In this document: positions 53,855 to 62,352 of the stretch, piece after piece
Layout: each line of letters opens with the position of its first letter
Position numbering within the stretch: the stretch's first letter is position 1
Assembly (NCBI RefSeq): GCF_000688295.1
Contig: NZ_JHZF01000013.1
Span: forward strand, 496,001 to 560,000
Direction: 5' to 3'
DNA: 64,000 nucleotides
Source of the DNA: Pseudooceanicola nanhaiensis DSM 18065
GTDB taxonomy: Bacteria > Pseudomonadota > Alphaproteobacteria > Rhodobacterales > Rhodobacteraceae
The notes under the pieces: model-generated
The model's database searches: none
Told to the model about the DNA's origin: nothing
Seen by the model: only the letters and a program-made list of their open reading frames with translations
Made by a program: the position numbers and the translations under genes

Positions 53855-54832
53855 ATGAACGCCGTGACTTTCCAGAACCTGCCCGTGGCCGTGAACGCCG
53901 AGGGCGATGCGCGCCGCACCGGCGTCGAGGTCGAGTTTGCCGGCCTCGGCGAAGGCGACGCGGCGCATCTGCTGGCCGAGGCGCTCAAGGGCCGTGCCCG
54001 GCGCACCGACAGCCACGACTGGCTGGTCGAGGGCAGCGTGATCGGTGACATCGAGGTCTACCTCGACGCCGCGTGGCGGAAATCCGAACACGCCGCCCTG
54101 CGCGAGGCCGGGCTGCGGCTCGGACGCGACATCATCCCCGTGGAACTGGTGACGGAGCCGCTCGACCGCGACGGGCTCACCCAGCTTGCGAGCGCCTGCG
54201 ACGTGCTGCGCGATGCGGGGGCCGAGGGATCGGGGCGGGGGATGCTCTACGGCTTCGGCGTGCATCTAAACGTCGAGATCGCGGGCGAGGACGCGGCCGG
54301 GATCACCCGCCCGCTTCTGGCCTATGCCCTGATCGAGGACTGGCTGCGCAAGGCGATGCCGATCGACCGCAGCCGGCGGGTCCTGCCGTGGACCGCTCCC
54401 TATCCCACCTCGGGCGTCAAGGCGCTGGCCAAGGCCGGTCCGGAGGCGGCGCCGCGCGAGGTGATGGAGATCTACCTCAAGCGGATGGCCGACCGGAACC
54501 ACGGGCTCGACATGCTGCCGCTCTTTGCCTTCCTCGACTCGGCGGCGGTCGAGAAGGCGACCGGCCAGGCGAAGGCGCTGAAGGCGCGCCCGGCCTTCCA
54601 TTTCCGACTGCCCGACTGCCGCATCGACGAACCCGACTGGAGCCTCTCCACGGAATGGGATCGCTGGTGCCTCGTCGAACGGGTGGCCGTCGACTGCGGG
54701 CTGCTCGACCGGCTGGCGGACGGGTGGCTCGACGAACACGGGCTCATCACGCTCAGCCGGTCGGGCTGGGCGGAACGCTGCGGGACGATCCTTGCCAGCG
54801 CGGGCCTGACCGCGGATCGGAAGGCGGCGTGA
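53855..54832 (+). CDS. Amidoligase family protein (glutamine-synthetase-fold COOH-NH2 ligase)
   Basis: A 325-residue protein of the amidoligase (PF12224) family, which is distantly related to glutamine synthetase and predicted to form amide or isopeptide bonds. Seen: TGVEVEFAGLG at the first conserved strand, ELVTEPLDRDGLTQLASAC, and YGFGVHLNVEI with the family's metal-binding His/Glu; then the PTSGVKALA loop. No substrate is known from the sequence. It overlaps the class I GATase-like gene by four bases (GTGA), so the two are made together. It starts 37 bp after rlmN. Confidence 0.82.
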   Translation: MNAVTFQNLPVAVNAEGDARRTGVEVEFAGLGEGDAAHLLAEALKGRARRTDSHDWLVEGSVIGDIEVYLDAAWRKSEHAALREAGLRLGRDIIPVELVTEPLDRDGLTQLASACDVLRDAGAEGSGRGMLYGFGVHLNVEIAGEDAAGITRPLLAYALIEDWLRKAMPIDRSRRVLPWTAPYPTSGVKALAKAGPEAAPREVMEIYLKRMADRNHGLDMLPLFAFLDSAAVEKATGQAKALKARPAFHFRLPDCRIDEPDWSLSTEWDRWCLVERVAVDCGLLDRLADGWLDEHGLITLSRSGWAERCGTILASAGLTADRKAA

Positions 54833-55548
54833 GGCGGCCGCTCATCGGGGTGACCACCTCGAACCGGTCGGGCTGGCGCATCTTTCCGCTCGTCGCGCTG
54901 AACATCTGGCTCGCGGGGGGCCGGGCCGTCCGCTGGGGCGCCGGCCGCCGGTCGGACATCGACGGGGTGGACGGCATCGTGATCGGGGGCGGGGACGACA
55001 TCTCTCCCACCCTCTACGGCGGTCAGCTGAGGGCGGAATCGCGGCTCGATCCCGACCGCGACCGGATGGAGCGGCGGCTGGTCGAGGAGAGCATGGCGCA
55101 GGGCAAGCCGGTGCTGGGCATCTGCCGGGGCAGCCAGATGCTGAACGTGGCGCTTGGCGGCGATCTGGACCAGGACGCCTATGCCACCTTCACCGACAGC
55201 CGGAAGTACCGCACGATCCTGCCCAGGAAAACGGTCAACGTGGTCGAGGGCACGCGTCTGGCAGGGCTCGCCGGGACCGAGGTGATGAAGGTCAACGCCC
55301 TGCATTCCCAGGCGGTCCGGCGGCTCGGGTCCGGCCTCCGCGTCGCGGCGCGGGACGAGGGCGGGATGATCCAGGCGGTCGAGCGGCTGCGCGACCCCTT
55401 CGCGATCGGCGTCCAGTGGCACCCGGAGCACCTGTTCTACGCGCGTCGCCAGCGGGCCATCTTCCGCGGCCTCGTCGCCGCGGCGCGCGCCGGTGCCGAG
55501 AACCGCGCGCAGCTGCCCGAGGTCGACGCGGAGGTCGAGCGGGTGTGA
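54829..55548 (+). CDS. Class I glutamine amidotransferase-like (peptidase C26) hydrolase
   Basis: A 239-residue gamma-glutamyl hydrolase-like enzyme of the C26/class I GATase fold. The catalytic Cys is in [11 protein letters not shown] near 97 and the His-x-Glu in [11 protein letters not shown] near 200, so the triad is intact. It likely hydrolyses a gamma-glutamyl or related amide. It begins with a GTG overlapping the amidoligase stop; pairing of this fold with an amidoligase is a recurrent arrangement. The product of the ligase could be the substrate. Confidence 0.85.
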   Translation: MRRPLIGVTTSNRSGWRIFPLVALNIWLAGGRAVRWGAGRRSDIDGVDGIVIGGGDDISPTLYGGQLRAESRLDPDRDRMERRLVEESMAQGKPVLGICRGSQMLNVALGGDLDQDAYATFTDSRKYRTILPRKTVNVVEGTRLAGLAGTEVMKVNALHSQAVRRLGSGLRVAARDEGGMIQAVERLRDPFAIGVQWHPEHLFYARRQRAIFRGLVAAARAGAENRAQLPEVDAEVERV

Positions 55549-55855
55549 GCCCCGCGCCAGGCGTCCGGGGGCCGCGGGGGCGCGTACCCACCAACAGGCG
55601 AAAGCCGGACGAGCGCCGGCCCGTGGGGTGGCGCGGCCGAACGCTCGAGCCTCTCGCTTTATGCCAGCCCTGGTAGCTGCCGCGCCGACACGATGCGCCC
55701 ACGTCAGCGAAGCGCCAGCCCGCGGGGACGGGCCGGCGCCTGTCCGGCGGCCTTCGGCCTTGTTCCGGACCGGGCGACATGCTCGACCTCCGCACCCCCC
55801 CCTTTTCTTTCCGCCCCGCATGGCCACATTAAGCACGACAGCCACGGAGGGTCCG
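55549..55855. other. 307-bp intergenic region with an inverted repeat
   Basis: No ORF of credible length. It is dominated by a long inverted repeat (arms at 55604-55629 and 55728-55748) and ends with the GGAGGG Shine-Dalgarno of msrB. In-frame extensions of msrB upstream (MATLST from 55820, or longer) are unlikely. Confidence 0.5.
55604..55748. repeat. REP/BIME-like inverted repeat
   Basis: GCCGGACGAGCGCCGGCCCGT (55604-55623 region) is matched in reverse by ACGGGCCGGCGCCTGTCCGGC (55728-55748); 19 of 21 positions agree. A third copy of the unit occurs at 62353-62373 in direct orientation. This looks like a small palindromic repeat family. Confidence 0.6.
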
Positions 55856-56305
55856 ATGGACAAGTATCGCAAGGACGAGGCGGCGATTGCCGCGCTTTCG
55901 CCGGAGCAGTTCTGGGTGACGCAGGAAAGCGGCACCGAACGGCCGGGCACGGGGGAATACCTCAACAACAAGGAGCCGGGGATCTACGTCGACATCGTCT
56001 CGGGCGAGCCGCTCTTCGCCTCGGGCGACAAGTACGAATCCGGCTGCGGCTGGCCGAGCTTCACCAAGCCGATCGAGCCCGCCCATGTCGCCGAGCTCCG
56101 CGACGAGACGCATGGCATGGTCCGGACCGAGGTCCGCTCCAGGCACGGCGACAGCCACCTCGGCCACGTCTTCCCGGACGGGCCGCGGGACCGGGGCGGG
56201 CTACGCTATTGCATCAACTCCGCCTCGCTCCGCTTCGTGCATCGCGACGACATGGAGGCCGAGGGCTACGGAGAGTACATCGACCAGGTGGAGGACGTGA
56301 GATGA
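55856..56305 (+). CDS. msrB: Peptide-methionine (R)-S-oxide reductase MsrB
   Basis: Reduces methionine R-sulfoxide in proteins. It is 149 residues. The SelR domain shows [11 protein letters not shown] near 58, the [14 protein letters not shown] region and the catalytic Cys in [12 protein letters not shown] near 122. The CxxC zinc-binding pairs of many MsrBs are missing, so it is a zinc-free type. It overlaps msrA by four bases (ATGA), so both reductases are translated together. Confidence 0.94.
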   Translation: MDKYRKDEAAIAALSPEQFWVTQESGTERPGTGEYLNNKEPGIYVDIVSGEPLFASGDKYESGCGWPSFTKPIEPAHVAELRDETHGMVRTEVRSRHGDSHLGHVFPDGPRDRGGLRYCINSASLRFVHRDDMEAEGYGEYIDQVEDVR

Positions 56306-56811
56306 GCGAGAACCGCGCCGTTCTGGCAGGCGGCTGCTTCTGGGGCATGCAGGACCTGATCCGCAAGCTGCCCGGGGTGAAATCCACGCGCGTCGGCTAT
56401 ACCGGCGGCGACGTGAAGAACGCCACATACCGCAACCACGGGACACATGCCGAGGGGATCGAGATCATCTACGACCCCGAGACGATCTCGTACCGCAGGC
56501 TGCTGGAGTTCTTCTTCCAGATCCACGACCCGACCACGGTCAACCGGCAGGGCAACGACATCGGCATGTCCTACCGCTCGGCCATCTACTACGTGGACGA
56601 GGACCAGCGGCAGGTCGCGCTCGACACGATCGCCGACGTGAACGCCTCCGGCATCTGGCCGGGGCCGGTGGTGACCGAGGTGGAGCCTGTCGGCGATTTC
56701 TGGGAGGCAGAGCCGGAGCACCAGGATTACCTCGAGCGGATCCCGAACGGCTATACCTGCCACTTCCCGCGTCCCGACTGGGTGCTGCCGCGTCGTAACG
56801 CCGCGGAGTGA
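56302..56811 (+). CDS. msrA: Peptide-methionine (S)-S-oxide reductase MsrA
   Basis: Reduces methionine S-sulfoxide. The 169-residue protein has the catalytic Cys in [12 protein letters not shown] near 12, the [15 protein letters not shown] region and [19 protein letters not shown]. The C-terminal resolving cysteine is absent after NGYTCHF, so reduction may use the Cys in that motif or thioredoxin directly. It is the second gene of an msrB-msrA operon; the terminator follows at 56872. Confidence 0.95.
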   Translation: MSENRAVLAGGCFWGMQDLIRKLPGVKSTRVGYTGGDVKNATYRNHGTHAEGIEIIYDPETISYRRLLEFFFQIHDPTTVNRQGNDIGMSYRSAIYYVDEDQRQVALDTIADVNASGIWPGPVVTEVEPVGDFWEAEPEHQDYLERIPNGYTCHFPRPDWVLPRRNAAE

Positions 56812-56871
56812 TCCCGAAAACCCGGGCCGGCGTTGCGCGCCGGCACGTATCGCGCCGGAATATCGACCTCG

Positions 56872-56898
56872 GGGGCCGGAATCTGCGTCCGGCCCCTT
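56872..56898 (+). terminator. Probable terminator of msrBA
   Basis: A perfect 9-bp stem GGGGCCGGA/TCCGGCCCC with a 7-nt loop, followed by TT only. It is 61 bp after the msrA stop. The stem is strong, the U-run weak. Confidence 0.5.
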
Positions 56899-56954
56899 GC
56901 CGTGACCGGGGCCCTCGGGGAATGTGCGCCTGTGACGGGCAACGGAGGCGCATC

Positions 56955-58565
56955 ATGACGCGAGAGAACGCGGGACCAGCCGGAAGGGTGCGCGCGCTGC
57001 TGGCGGCGCTGCTGATCGTGCCGGGCGGCACGGCGCTGGCACAGGACGCCTCCTCGGCCATCGAGCTGCAGCCGAGCGAGTACGAGAATTTCATCACCGC
57101 GAACACGATGTGGCCCGGGGTGGCGCGTTTCGCGCTCGGCTTCCACCAGACGAACCCGTCGATCGAAACGCCCGGCACCTCGAACCAGGTCTATTTCGTC
57201 GATGTCGCCTTCTCGCCCTTCCAGGGGCTCGAGATCGGGGCCGACATCCAGACCTTCGTCGACCCGCCGCCCTTCCCGATCGCGGGCACGACCCCGCCGA
57301 TCGAGATGACGGGCGCCGGCGTCCATGCCAAGTACCGGTTCTACGACGACGGCGCGCTCTCGGTCGCGGCACAGGTCTCTGCCGAATGGATGCGCTTCGC
57401 CTCGACCATCTACGGCAGCACCTCGACCGAGTACCTGTTCATCGGCTCGGCGCATCTGCCGCTGTCCTACAACATCACGCCCAGGCTCCAGGCGCATCTG
57501 ACGCCCGGCATCTCGGTCTATCCCGACAGCCGCGAGGGCAATCCCTTCTACGGCACCGTCGCCAGCATCGGCGCGGGCCTGTCCTGGAAGCCCACCCCGC
57601 GCACGCTGGTCTACGGCACCGTGACCCAGCCGCTGACCGGGGCCAACACCATCCTGTCCGACGGCAGCTACGCGCGGCGTCCCGTCCTGACGCTCGGCGG
57701 GCGCTACGCGGTCGCGCCGAACACGGCGGTCGATCTCTATGCAACGAACGGCATCGGCGCGACGCCGGCGACGGGCGTGCTGAACTTCATGCCGAATGGC
57801 GACATCGTCCTGCTCGGCGCGCGGCTCGTGCACACCTTCGGCCCCGGCGCGCTGCAGAAGCGGCCCTACGGGCGTGCGCCGGGCCAGATGCGGACGCCGC
57901 GGCAACGCATCCTCGCCGGGGACGGCTTCACGCTGCCCGGCGCCCGCACCCGCGACCGCGGCACGGTCGAGCTGAACGGGTTCTACGGCATGCAGGACGC
58001 CCATGGCGCGTTCTTCGCCATGGCGATCGACCACAATGTCGAACTGCGGATGAGCTACGAGAGCATCGCCGACGACGGCTCCGGCGCGTCGTCGAAACTG
58101 ACCAGCGCCGAGGATCGCTGGACCGGGCGCTTCAAGCTCCAGTTCCTCGACCAGATGGACGGCTGGCCGGTCTCGCTCGCGGCGATCACCTCGCTCGGGC
58201 GCGATCTGGACGACAACGGCGCGTTCTACGTCGCGATGCCGGTCATGCGCGAGGTGACGGACAAGCTGGCGCTGCGCGTGGTGCCCGAGGCCGTGTTCTA
58301 CGGCAGCAACGAGGAGTTCGGCCTCGGCCTGGGGGCCAGCTACGCGGTCGGGCGCTACACCAACGTCTTCGGCGAATACACGGTGCGTGACAGCGGCGAC
58401 GGCATCTGGGCCGTCGGCGCCAAGGCCCGACTGGGCCGCGCCCCGTTCGAGGCCGGGCTCTACGCCACCAACGCCATCGGCGCCTTCGGGGTGAACGCGA
58501 TGACGGCGCAGGAGGACCCCCGAGTCGTGTTCTCCCTGTCCTACATCGACAAGCTGTTCCGGTGA
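56955..58565 (+). CDS. Predicted outer-membrane beta-barrel protein
   Basis: A 536-residue exported protein with no name that I recognise. There is a signal peptide (LLAALLIVPGGTALA-Q). The mature chain is built of alternating amphipathic strands with aromatic girdle residues, for example FALGFHQTNPSIE, VDVAFSPFQGLEIGADIQTF, HLPLSYNITPRLQAHLTPG and VYGTVTQPLTGANTI. The C-terminal part repeats barrel-like strands (YAVGRYTNVFGEYTVRDSG, ARLGRAPFEAGLYATNAIG) and ends YIDKLFR, which lacks the classic terminal aromatic. Function is unknown; a porin-like or YjbH-type exopolysaccharide barrel is possible. Confidence 0.65.
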   Translation: MTRENAGPAGRVRALLAALLIVPGGTALAQDASSAIELQPSEYENFITANTMWPGVARFALGFHQTNPSIETPGTSNQVYFVDVAFSPFQGLEIGADIQTFVDPPPFPIAGTTPPIEMTGAGVHAKYRFYDDGALSVAAQVSAEWMRFASTIYGSTSTEYLFIGSAHLPLSYNITPRLQAHLTPGISVYPDSREGNPFYGTVASIGAGLSWKPTPRTLVYGTVTQPLTGANTILSDGSYARRPVLTLGGRYAVAPNTAVDLYATNGIGATPATGVLNFMPNGDIVLLGARLVHTFGPGALQKRPYGRAPGQMRTPRQRILAGDGFTLPGARTRDRGTVELNGFYGMQDAHGAFFAMAIDHNVELRMSYESIADDGSGASSKLTSAEDRWTGRFKLQFLDQMDGWPVSLAAITSLGRDLDDNGAFYVAMPVMREVTDKLALRVVPEAVFYGSNEEFGLGLGASYAVGRYTNVFGEYTVRDSGDGIWAVGAKARLGRAPFEAGLYATNAIGAFGVNAMTAQEDPRVVFSLSYIDKLFR

Positions 58566-58702
58566 GTCGGCGGATCGCGGCGGCGTTCGCGCCCTGCGTT
58601 TGACGTGGCCTTCCCTTGCGTCCTATGCGTGCGAAATCACCGCAGATCACGAAAAGTTTTGCTTCGTAGTCAAGGCTCCGATAGCCGACCATTCGGTCAA
58701 GA

Positions 58703-58731
58703 TTGACCAAAGTGTTAAAAATGTGTTAAAA
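58703..58731 (+). promoter_or_regulatory. Possible promoter with embedded CtrA box
   Basis: TTGACC (58703-58708) and TTAAAA (58726-58731) are spaced by 17 bp. The CtrA box TTAA-AAATGTG-TTAA (58715-58729) lies over the spacer and -10 region. Such overlap is typical of CtrA-repressed promoters, while activated ones usually place the box near -35. Confidence 0.45.
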
Positions 58732-58819
58732 GAAAGATGGCTCCGGACATAATTCGGCGCGACGTGGACCCAAAACGTTTCTTTCTATCACATCGGCCGA
58801 TCCTTCCTGAGGATCGGCC
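58732..58819 (+). ncRNA. Candidate small RNA, about 85-90 nt
   Basis: A transcript from the promoter at 58703 would end at a perfect 9-bp hairpin GGCCGATCC/GGATCGGCC (58795-58819) followed by TATTCGTTT. No ORF is contained. No homology is known to me; the call rests on promoter, box and terminator arrangement only. Confidence 0.35.
58795..58819 (+). terminator. Hairpin terminator of the candidate small RNA
   Basis: A 9-bp perfect stem with a TTCCTGA loop, followed by the moderately T-rich TATTCGTTTCC. It is 230 bp after the outer-membrane protein stop and 130 bp before the transporter gene, too far to be an ordinary terminator for the former. Confidence 0.6.
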
Positions 58820-58951
58820 TATTCGTTTCCGCGGCCCGGCCCGCGGACGGTGCGAAACTGCATCCCTTCACGGCAGGGGCGCGGCACCCGATTGACCTTT
58901 CCCTGCCGGGCGGTCAGCATCGCGCCGACTTTCCCACGACCCGGACCGAAG

Positions 58952-59869
58952 ATGTACCCGCTGCGCGGAATTACCCTGAAGCTCGCGGCGGTGATGTGCT
59001 TCATCGTCATGATTTCCCTGATCAAGGCCGCCGACGTCCCCTCGGGCGAGGCGGTGTTCTTCCGCTCCTTCTTCGCAATCCCGGTGATCCTGGTCTGGGT
59101 GATGATCCGCGGGGACCTCGGCCAGGCGCTGAAGGTGCGCTCGGTCACCGCCCACGCCCTCAGGGGCGCGCTCGGGACATTGGCGATGCTCACCAACTTC
59201 GCCGCGATCGTGCTCCTCCCGCTGCCCGAGGCCACGGCGCTCGGCTATGCCATGCCGCTCCTCGTCGTGGTCTTCGCGGCGATGTTCCTGCACGAGAAGG
59301 TCGGCCTCTTCCGCTTCGGGGCCGTGGGGCTCGGCCTTTTCGGCGTGCTCGTGGTGATGGAGCCCTCGATCACCATGGGCGCGGCGGACGCGGTCGAGAC
59401 GGCGCAGCTGCTCGGCGTGGCGCTGGCGCTCTTCGGGGCGACCTGTGGCGCGCTTGCGCAGGTCCACATCCGCAACATGGTGCAGGTCGAGCAGACCTCG
59501 GCCATCGTCTTCTTCTTCTCGCTGACGGCCTCGGTCCTGGCGCTTCTGACGCTGCCCTTCGGATGGGACATGCCGCAGGGGATGCAATGGGTCTACCTGA
59601 TCTCCTGCGGGCTGCTCGGCGGGCTGGGGCAGATCTTCCTGACCTCGTCCTACCGTTTCGCCGATGCCTCGCTGGTGGCGCCCTTCGATTACGCCTCGAT
59701 GATCTTCGCCGTGCTGATCGGGTATTTCTGGTTCGACGAGGTGCCGGGCGTGCAGACCCTGATCGGGGCGGCCATTGTCATCGCGGCCGGGATCGTCATC
59801 ATCCTGCGCGAACGCTACCTCGGCCTGCAGCGCGGCAAGGCGCGCCAGGCGAAGAACCCGTTCGGCTGA
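58952..59869 (+). CDS. DMT-superfamily transporter (EamA-type)
   Basis: A 305-residue inner-membrane permease with ten hydrophobic helices in two EamA repeats. Typical segments include AAVMCFIVMISLIKAADVPS, FRSFFAIPVILVWVMIRG, LPEATALGYAMPLLVVVFAA and SLVAPFDYASMIFAVLIGYF. Such drug/metabolite exporters move amino acids, nucleotides or other small metabolites; the substrate is not deducible. I chose ATG 58952. It converges with petR; repeat copy E lies between the stops. Confidence 0.9.
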   Translation: MYPLRGITLKLAAVMCFIVMISLIKAADVPSGEAVFFRSFFAIPVILVWVMIRGDLGQALKVRSVTAHALRGALGTLAMLTNFAAIVLLPLPEATALGYAMPLLVVVFAAMFLHEKVGLFRFGAVGLGLFGVLVVMEPSITMGAADAVETAQLLGVALALFGATCGALAQVHIRNMVQVEQTSAIVFFFSLTASVLALLTLPFGWDMPQGMQWVYLISCGLLGGLGQIFLTSSYRFADASLVAPFDYASMIFAVLIGYFWFDEVPGVQTLIGAAIVIAAGIVIILRERYLGLQRGKARQAKNPFG

Positions 59870-59877
59870 GCGTCCCT

Positions 59878-59925
59878 CTTCATCTTTCCGAAAATACTCC
59901 GGGGGTGTGGGGGCAGAGCCCCCAC
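59878..59925 (-). repeat. 3'-UTR hairpin/tail repeat, copy E
   Basis: On the minus strand it begins 13 bp after the petR stop: GTGGGGGC-TCT-GCCCCCAC hairpin, then CCCCCGGAGTATTTTCGG AAAGATGAAG. The tail is nearly identical to copy A. There is no downstream gene on this strand for the tail to serve. Confidence 0.75.
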
Positions 59926-59938
59926 CCGGGGCGCCGGA

Positions 59939-60652
59939 TCAATCCGGCGCCAGCATGTAGCCCGCGCCGCGCACGGTCTGGAGATAGCGCGGCTGCTTCG
60001 GGTCCTCCTCGATCTTCCGCCGCAGCCGGGTGATCTGCACGTCCACCGCCCGCTCCTGCGCCTGCCCGCCGTCGCGCCCCGAGGACCGGCCGAGGTCCTC
60101 GACCAGCCGCATCCGCGACAGCGCCTCGCCCGGGTGCGCCGAGAAGATCCGCATCAGCTGGCTTTCGGTGGCGGTCAGCCGCACCGGGCTGTCGCCGCGC
60201 CACATCTCGCCCTTGTCGATGTCGTAGCGGATGGACCCGAGGTGCAGGACCTTCGGCACCGAATGGTCGGGATGCGCCTCGGGCATGCGCCGCAGGATGG
60301 CGTTGATCCTGAGCAGCAGCTCGCGCGGCTCGAAGGGTTTCGACAGGTAATCGTCCGCCCCGGCCTCGAGCCCGTTGATCCGGTCGCGCGTCTCGCCCTT
60401 GGCGGTCAGCAGCAGGATCGGCGTCTGGAGCCGTTCGCGCAACGATCGGGTCAGGCTGATCCCGTCCTCGCCCGGCATCATCACGTCGAGCACGATCATG
60501 TCGAACTCGAGGCCCCCCAGCAGACGCCGGGCCTGCTCCGCGTCACGGGCCGCGGTCACGAGGAACCCGTTGCGCTTCAGGAACTTGGCGAGCAGGTCCC
60601 GGATCCGCTCGTCGTCGTCCACGATCAGGAGGTGCGGCACCGGGTCGGTCAT
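59939..60652 (-). CDS. petR: OmpR/PhoB-family response regulator (PetR-like)
   Basis: A 237-residue DNA-binding response regulator. The receiver has HLLIVDDDERIR near residue 7, phospho-Asp in MIVLDVMMPGEDG near 56 and Lys in YLSKPFEP near 105. The C-terminal winged helix contains RLTATESQLMRIFS and RAVDVQITRLRRKIEEDP. It overlaps the MarR-like petP gene (ATGA), matching the petP-petR pair of Rhodobacter capsulatus, where it is linked to cytochrome bc1 gene expression. No petABC genes are in the window. Confidence 0.85.
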   Translation of the reverse strand: MTDPVPHLLIVDDDERIRDLLAKFLKRNGFLVTAARDAEQARRLLGGLEFDMIVLDVMMPGEDGISLTRSLRERLQTPILLLTAKGETRDRINGLEAGADDYLSKPFEPRELLLRINAILRRMPEAHPDHSVPKVLHLGSIRYDIDKGEMWRGDSPVRLTATESQLMRIFSAHPGEALSRMRLVEDLGRSSGRDGGQAQERAVDVQITRLRRKIEEDPKQPRYLQTVRGAGYMLAPD

Positions 60653-61146
60653 GCGCCCCCGTCGCGGAGGGACCCGTAGGTCGAACGCATCCGCGGCTCC
60701 ATCATCGCTTCCAGAACCTGCCGGAACCCGGCCACCGCGTCCGGGCCCGCCTGCCGGTAGGCCGCCCGCATCTGGCGGCGCTGCGCGTCCGACAGCCGGC
60801 TTTCCAGCGCGGCCCCGGTCTCGGTCAGGTAGAGGTGCCGTTCGCGCTTGTCGGCGGTGCCGACCCGGCTTTCGACCAGCCCGTCCTCGATCAGCGTGCG
60901 CAGCACGCGGTTGAGGGATTGCTTGGTCACGCCCAGGATTTCCAGAAGCCGCTTCACGTTCATGCCCGGCACCCGGGCGATGAAATGCAGCGCCCGGTGA
61001 TGGGCGCGGCCGTAATCCAGACCCTCGAGTATGGCGTCCGGCGCCGAGGTGAAGCCGCGATAGGCGAAGAACATCGCCTCGATCCCCTGCCGCAGCTGCT
61101 CGTCGGTCAGGAACAGCAGGGCGTCCCCGCTGCTGACTTCGCTCAT
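60649..61146 (-). CDS. petP: MarR-family regulator (PetP-like)
   Basis: A 165-residue winged-helix regulator with the MarR core: RAHHRALHFIARVPGMNVKR near 45-64, LEILGVTKQSLNRVLRTLIE as recognition region, and the wing VGTADKRERHLYLTETG. It is transcribed with petR (four-base overlap) and divergent from ilvE with 180 bp between the starts. I start at MSEVSSGD; an upstream extension (MSPGMS) is possible. Assignment to PetP rests on domain type and the pairing. Confidence 0.8.
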   Translation of the reverse strand: MSEVSSGDALLFLTDEQLRQGIEAMFFAYRGFTSAPDAILEGLDYGRAHHRALHFIARVPGMNVKRLLEILGVTKQSLNRVLRTLIEDGLVESRVGTADKRERHLYLTETGAALESRLSDAQRRQMRAAYRQAGPDAVAGFRQVLEAMMEPRMRSTYGSLRDGGA

Positions 61147-61326
61147 GCCTATGCCACGTTTCGTCATGCTCATCCCGGGGCTCACCTTAAGTCAGTGTTG
61201 TTGACATTCCAAGAGGCGTTTGTTAGCGAGTCGCATCATCTGCGCAACTTTATGTCCGATACGGTCATAATCGACGCAACAAATGGAAACGCAAGGCCCG
61301 AGAGGACCGAGAAAAGGAAAAGGCTG

Positions 61327-62196
61327 ATGGACGGCGCATACGACGATCGTGACGGCAAGATCTGGATGGACGGCAAGATGGTGGACTGGCGCGATGCCAA
61401 TGTACACCTGCTGACCCACGCGCTGCATTACGCCTCCTCGGTGTTCGAGGGCGAGCGCTGCTACAACGGCAGGATCTTCGAGGGCGTGAAGCATTCGGAG
61501 CGGCTGAAGAAGTCGGCCGAATGGCTCGATTTCGAGATCCCCTGGACGGTCGAGGAAATCGAGAAGGCCAAGTACGACATGCTCGCCGCAAACGGCTGGA
61601 CCGACGCCTATGTCCGGGCGGTGGCCTGGCGCGGCGCGGGCGAGGACATGGGCGTTTCGGCCCGGAAGAACCCCGTCCGGCTGGCGATCGCCGGCTGGGA
61701 ATGGGGGAACTACTACGGCGACGCGAAGATGAAGGGCGCCAAGCTCGACATCGCGAAGTGGAAGCGCCCCAGCCCCGAGACGATCCCGGTCCATGCCAAG
61801 GCGGCGGGGCTCTACATGATCTGCACGATGTCCAAGCACGCGGCCGAGAACAAGGGCTGCTCGGATGCGCTCTTCATGGATTACCGCGGCTACGTGGCCG
61901 AGGCGACCGGCGCCAACATCTTCTTCGTGAAGGACGGCGAGGTGCACACGCCGAAGCCCGACTGCTTCCTGAACGGCATCACCCGGCAGACCGTGATCGG
62001 GATGCTCGAGGAAAAGCAGATCAAGGTGCACGAGCGCCATATCGAACCCGGCGAGATGGAGAGCTTCGAGCAGTGCTGGCTGACCGGCACGGCGGCCGAG
62101 GTCACCCCGGTCGGCCAGATCGGCGATTACAACTTCGAGGTCGGCGCGCTCGCGAAGGACATGGTCCAGAGCTACGAGAAGCTCGTTCGGGCGTAA
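61327..62196 (+). CDS. ilvE: Branched-chain amino acid aminotransferase
   Basis: A PLP enzyme (class IV fold) that transaminates leucine, isoleucine and valine. The 289-residue protein starts MDGAYDDRDGKIWMDGK, typical of roseobacters, and has HALHYASSVFEGERCY near 30-45, the PLP Lys in HAKAAGLYMICTM near 153, and EATGANIFFV with GITRQTVI. The Shine-Dalgarno AAGGAAAAGG precedes ATG 61327; longer in-frame starts overlap the promoter region. A TTGACA at 61201 with a poor -10 could be its promoter. It ends at tandem hairpins. Confidence 0.93.
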   Translation: MDGAYDDRDGKIWMDGKMVDWRDANVHLLTHALHYASSVFEGERCYNGRIFEGVKHSERLKKSAEWLDFEIPWTVEEIEKAKYDMLAANGWTDAYVRAVAWRGAGEDMGVSARKNPVRLAIAGWEWGNYYGDAKMKGAKLDIAKWKRPSPETIPVHAKAAGLYMICTMSKHAAENKGCSDALFMDYRGYVAEATGANIFFVKDGEVHTPKPDCFLNGITRQTVIGMLEEKQIKVHERHIEPGEMESFEQCWLTGTAAEVTPVGQIGDYNFEVGALAKDMVQSYEKLVRA

Positions 62197-62203
62197 GATC
62201 GGG

Positions 62204-62267
62204 GGGTGGGGCGAACCCCACCCTGCGGCACGGACAGGAAACGGCGCGGGACAAGACCGCGCCGTTT
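62204..62267 (+). terminator. Tandem hairpins ending ilvE
   Basis: A GGGTGGGG-CGAA-CCCCACCC hairpin (62204-62223) is followed by a rho-independent terminator AACGGCGCGG/CCGCGCCGTTTT (62239-62267) ending in T4. The second one is the functional terminator by shape. Confidence 0.85.
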
Positions 62268-62352
62268 TCGTTTGAGTGCGCACCTGCCTCTGGTCGGGTC
62301 TGTCGGGCAAGCCGGGGCAAGGTCGGTTGTCTGCCCTCTCCACCCCGCACAA

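Larger units (their letters stand above)
58566..58951. other. 386-bp gene-free stretch with a candidate small RNA
   Basis: This is the most AT-rich gap in the window. It holds a TTGACC/TTAAAA pair 17 bp apart, a perfect TTAA-N7-TTAA box over the same bases, and a hairpin at 58795-58819. No credible ORF was seen. Confidence 0.6.

Noticed and set aside
61187-61201. CtrA-like box TTAA-N7-TTGT between petP and ilvE
   Set aside because: One half-site is perfect, the other is poor; not enough to call beside the perfect box at 58715.
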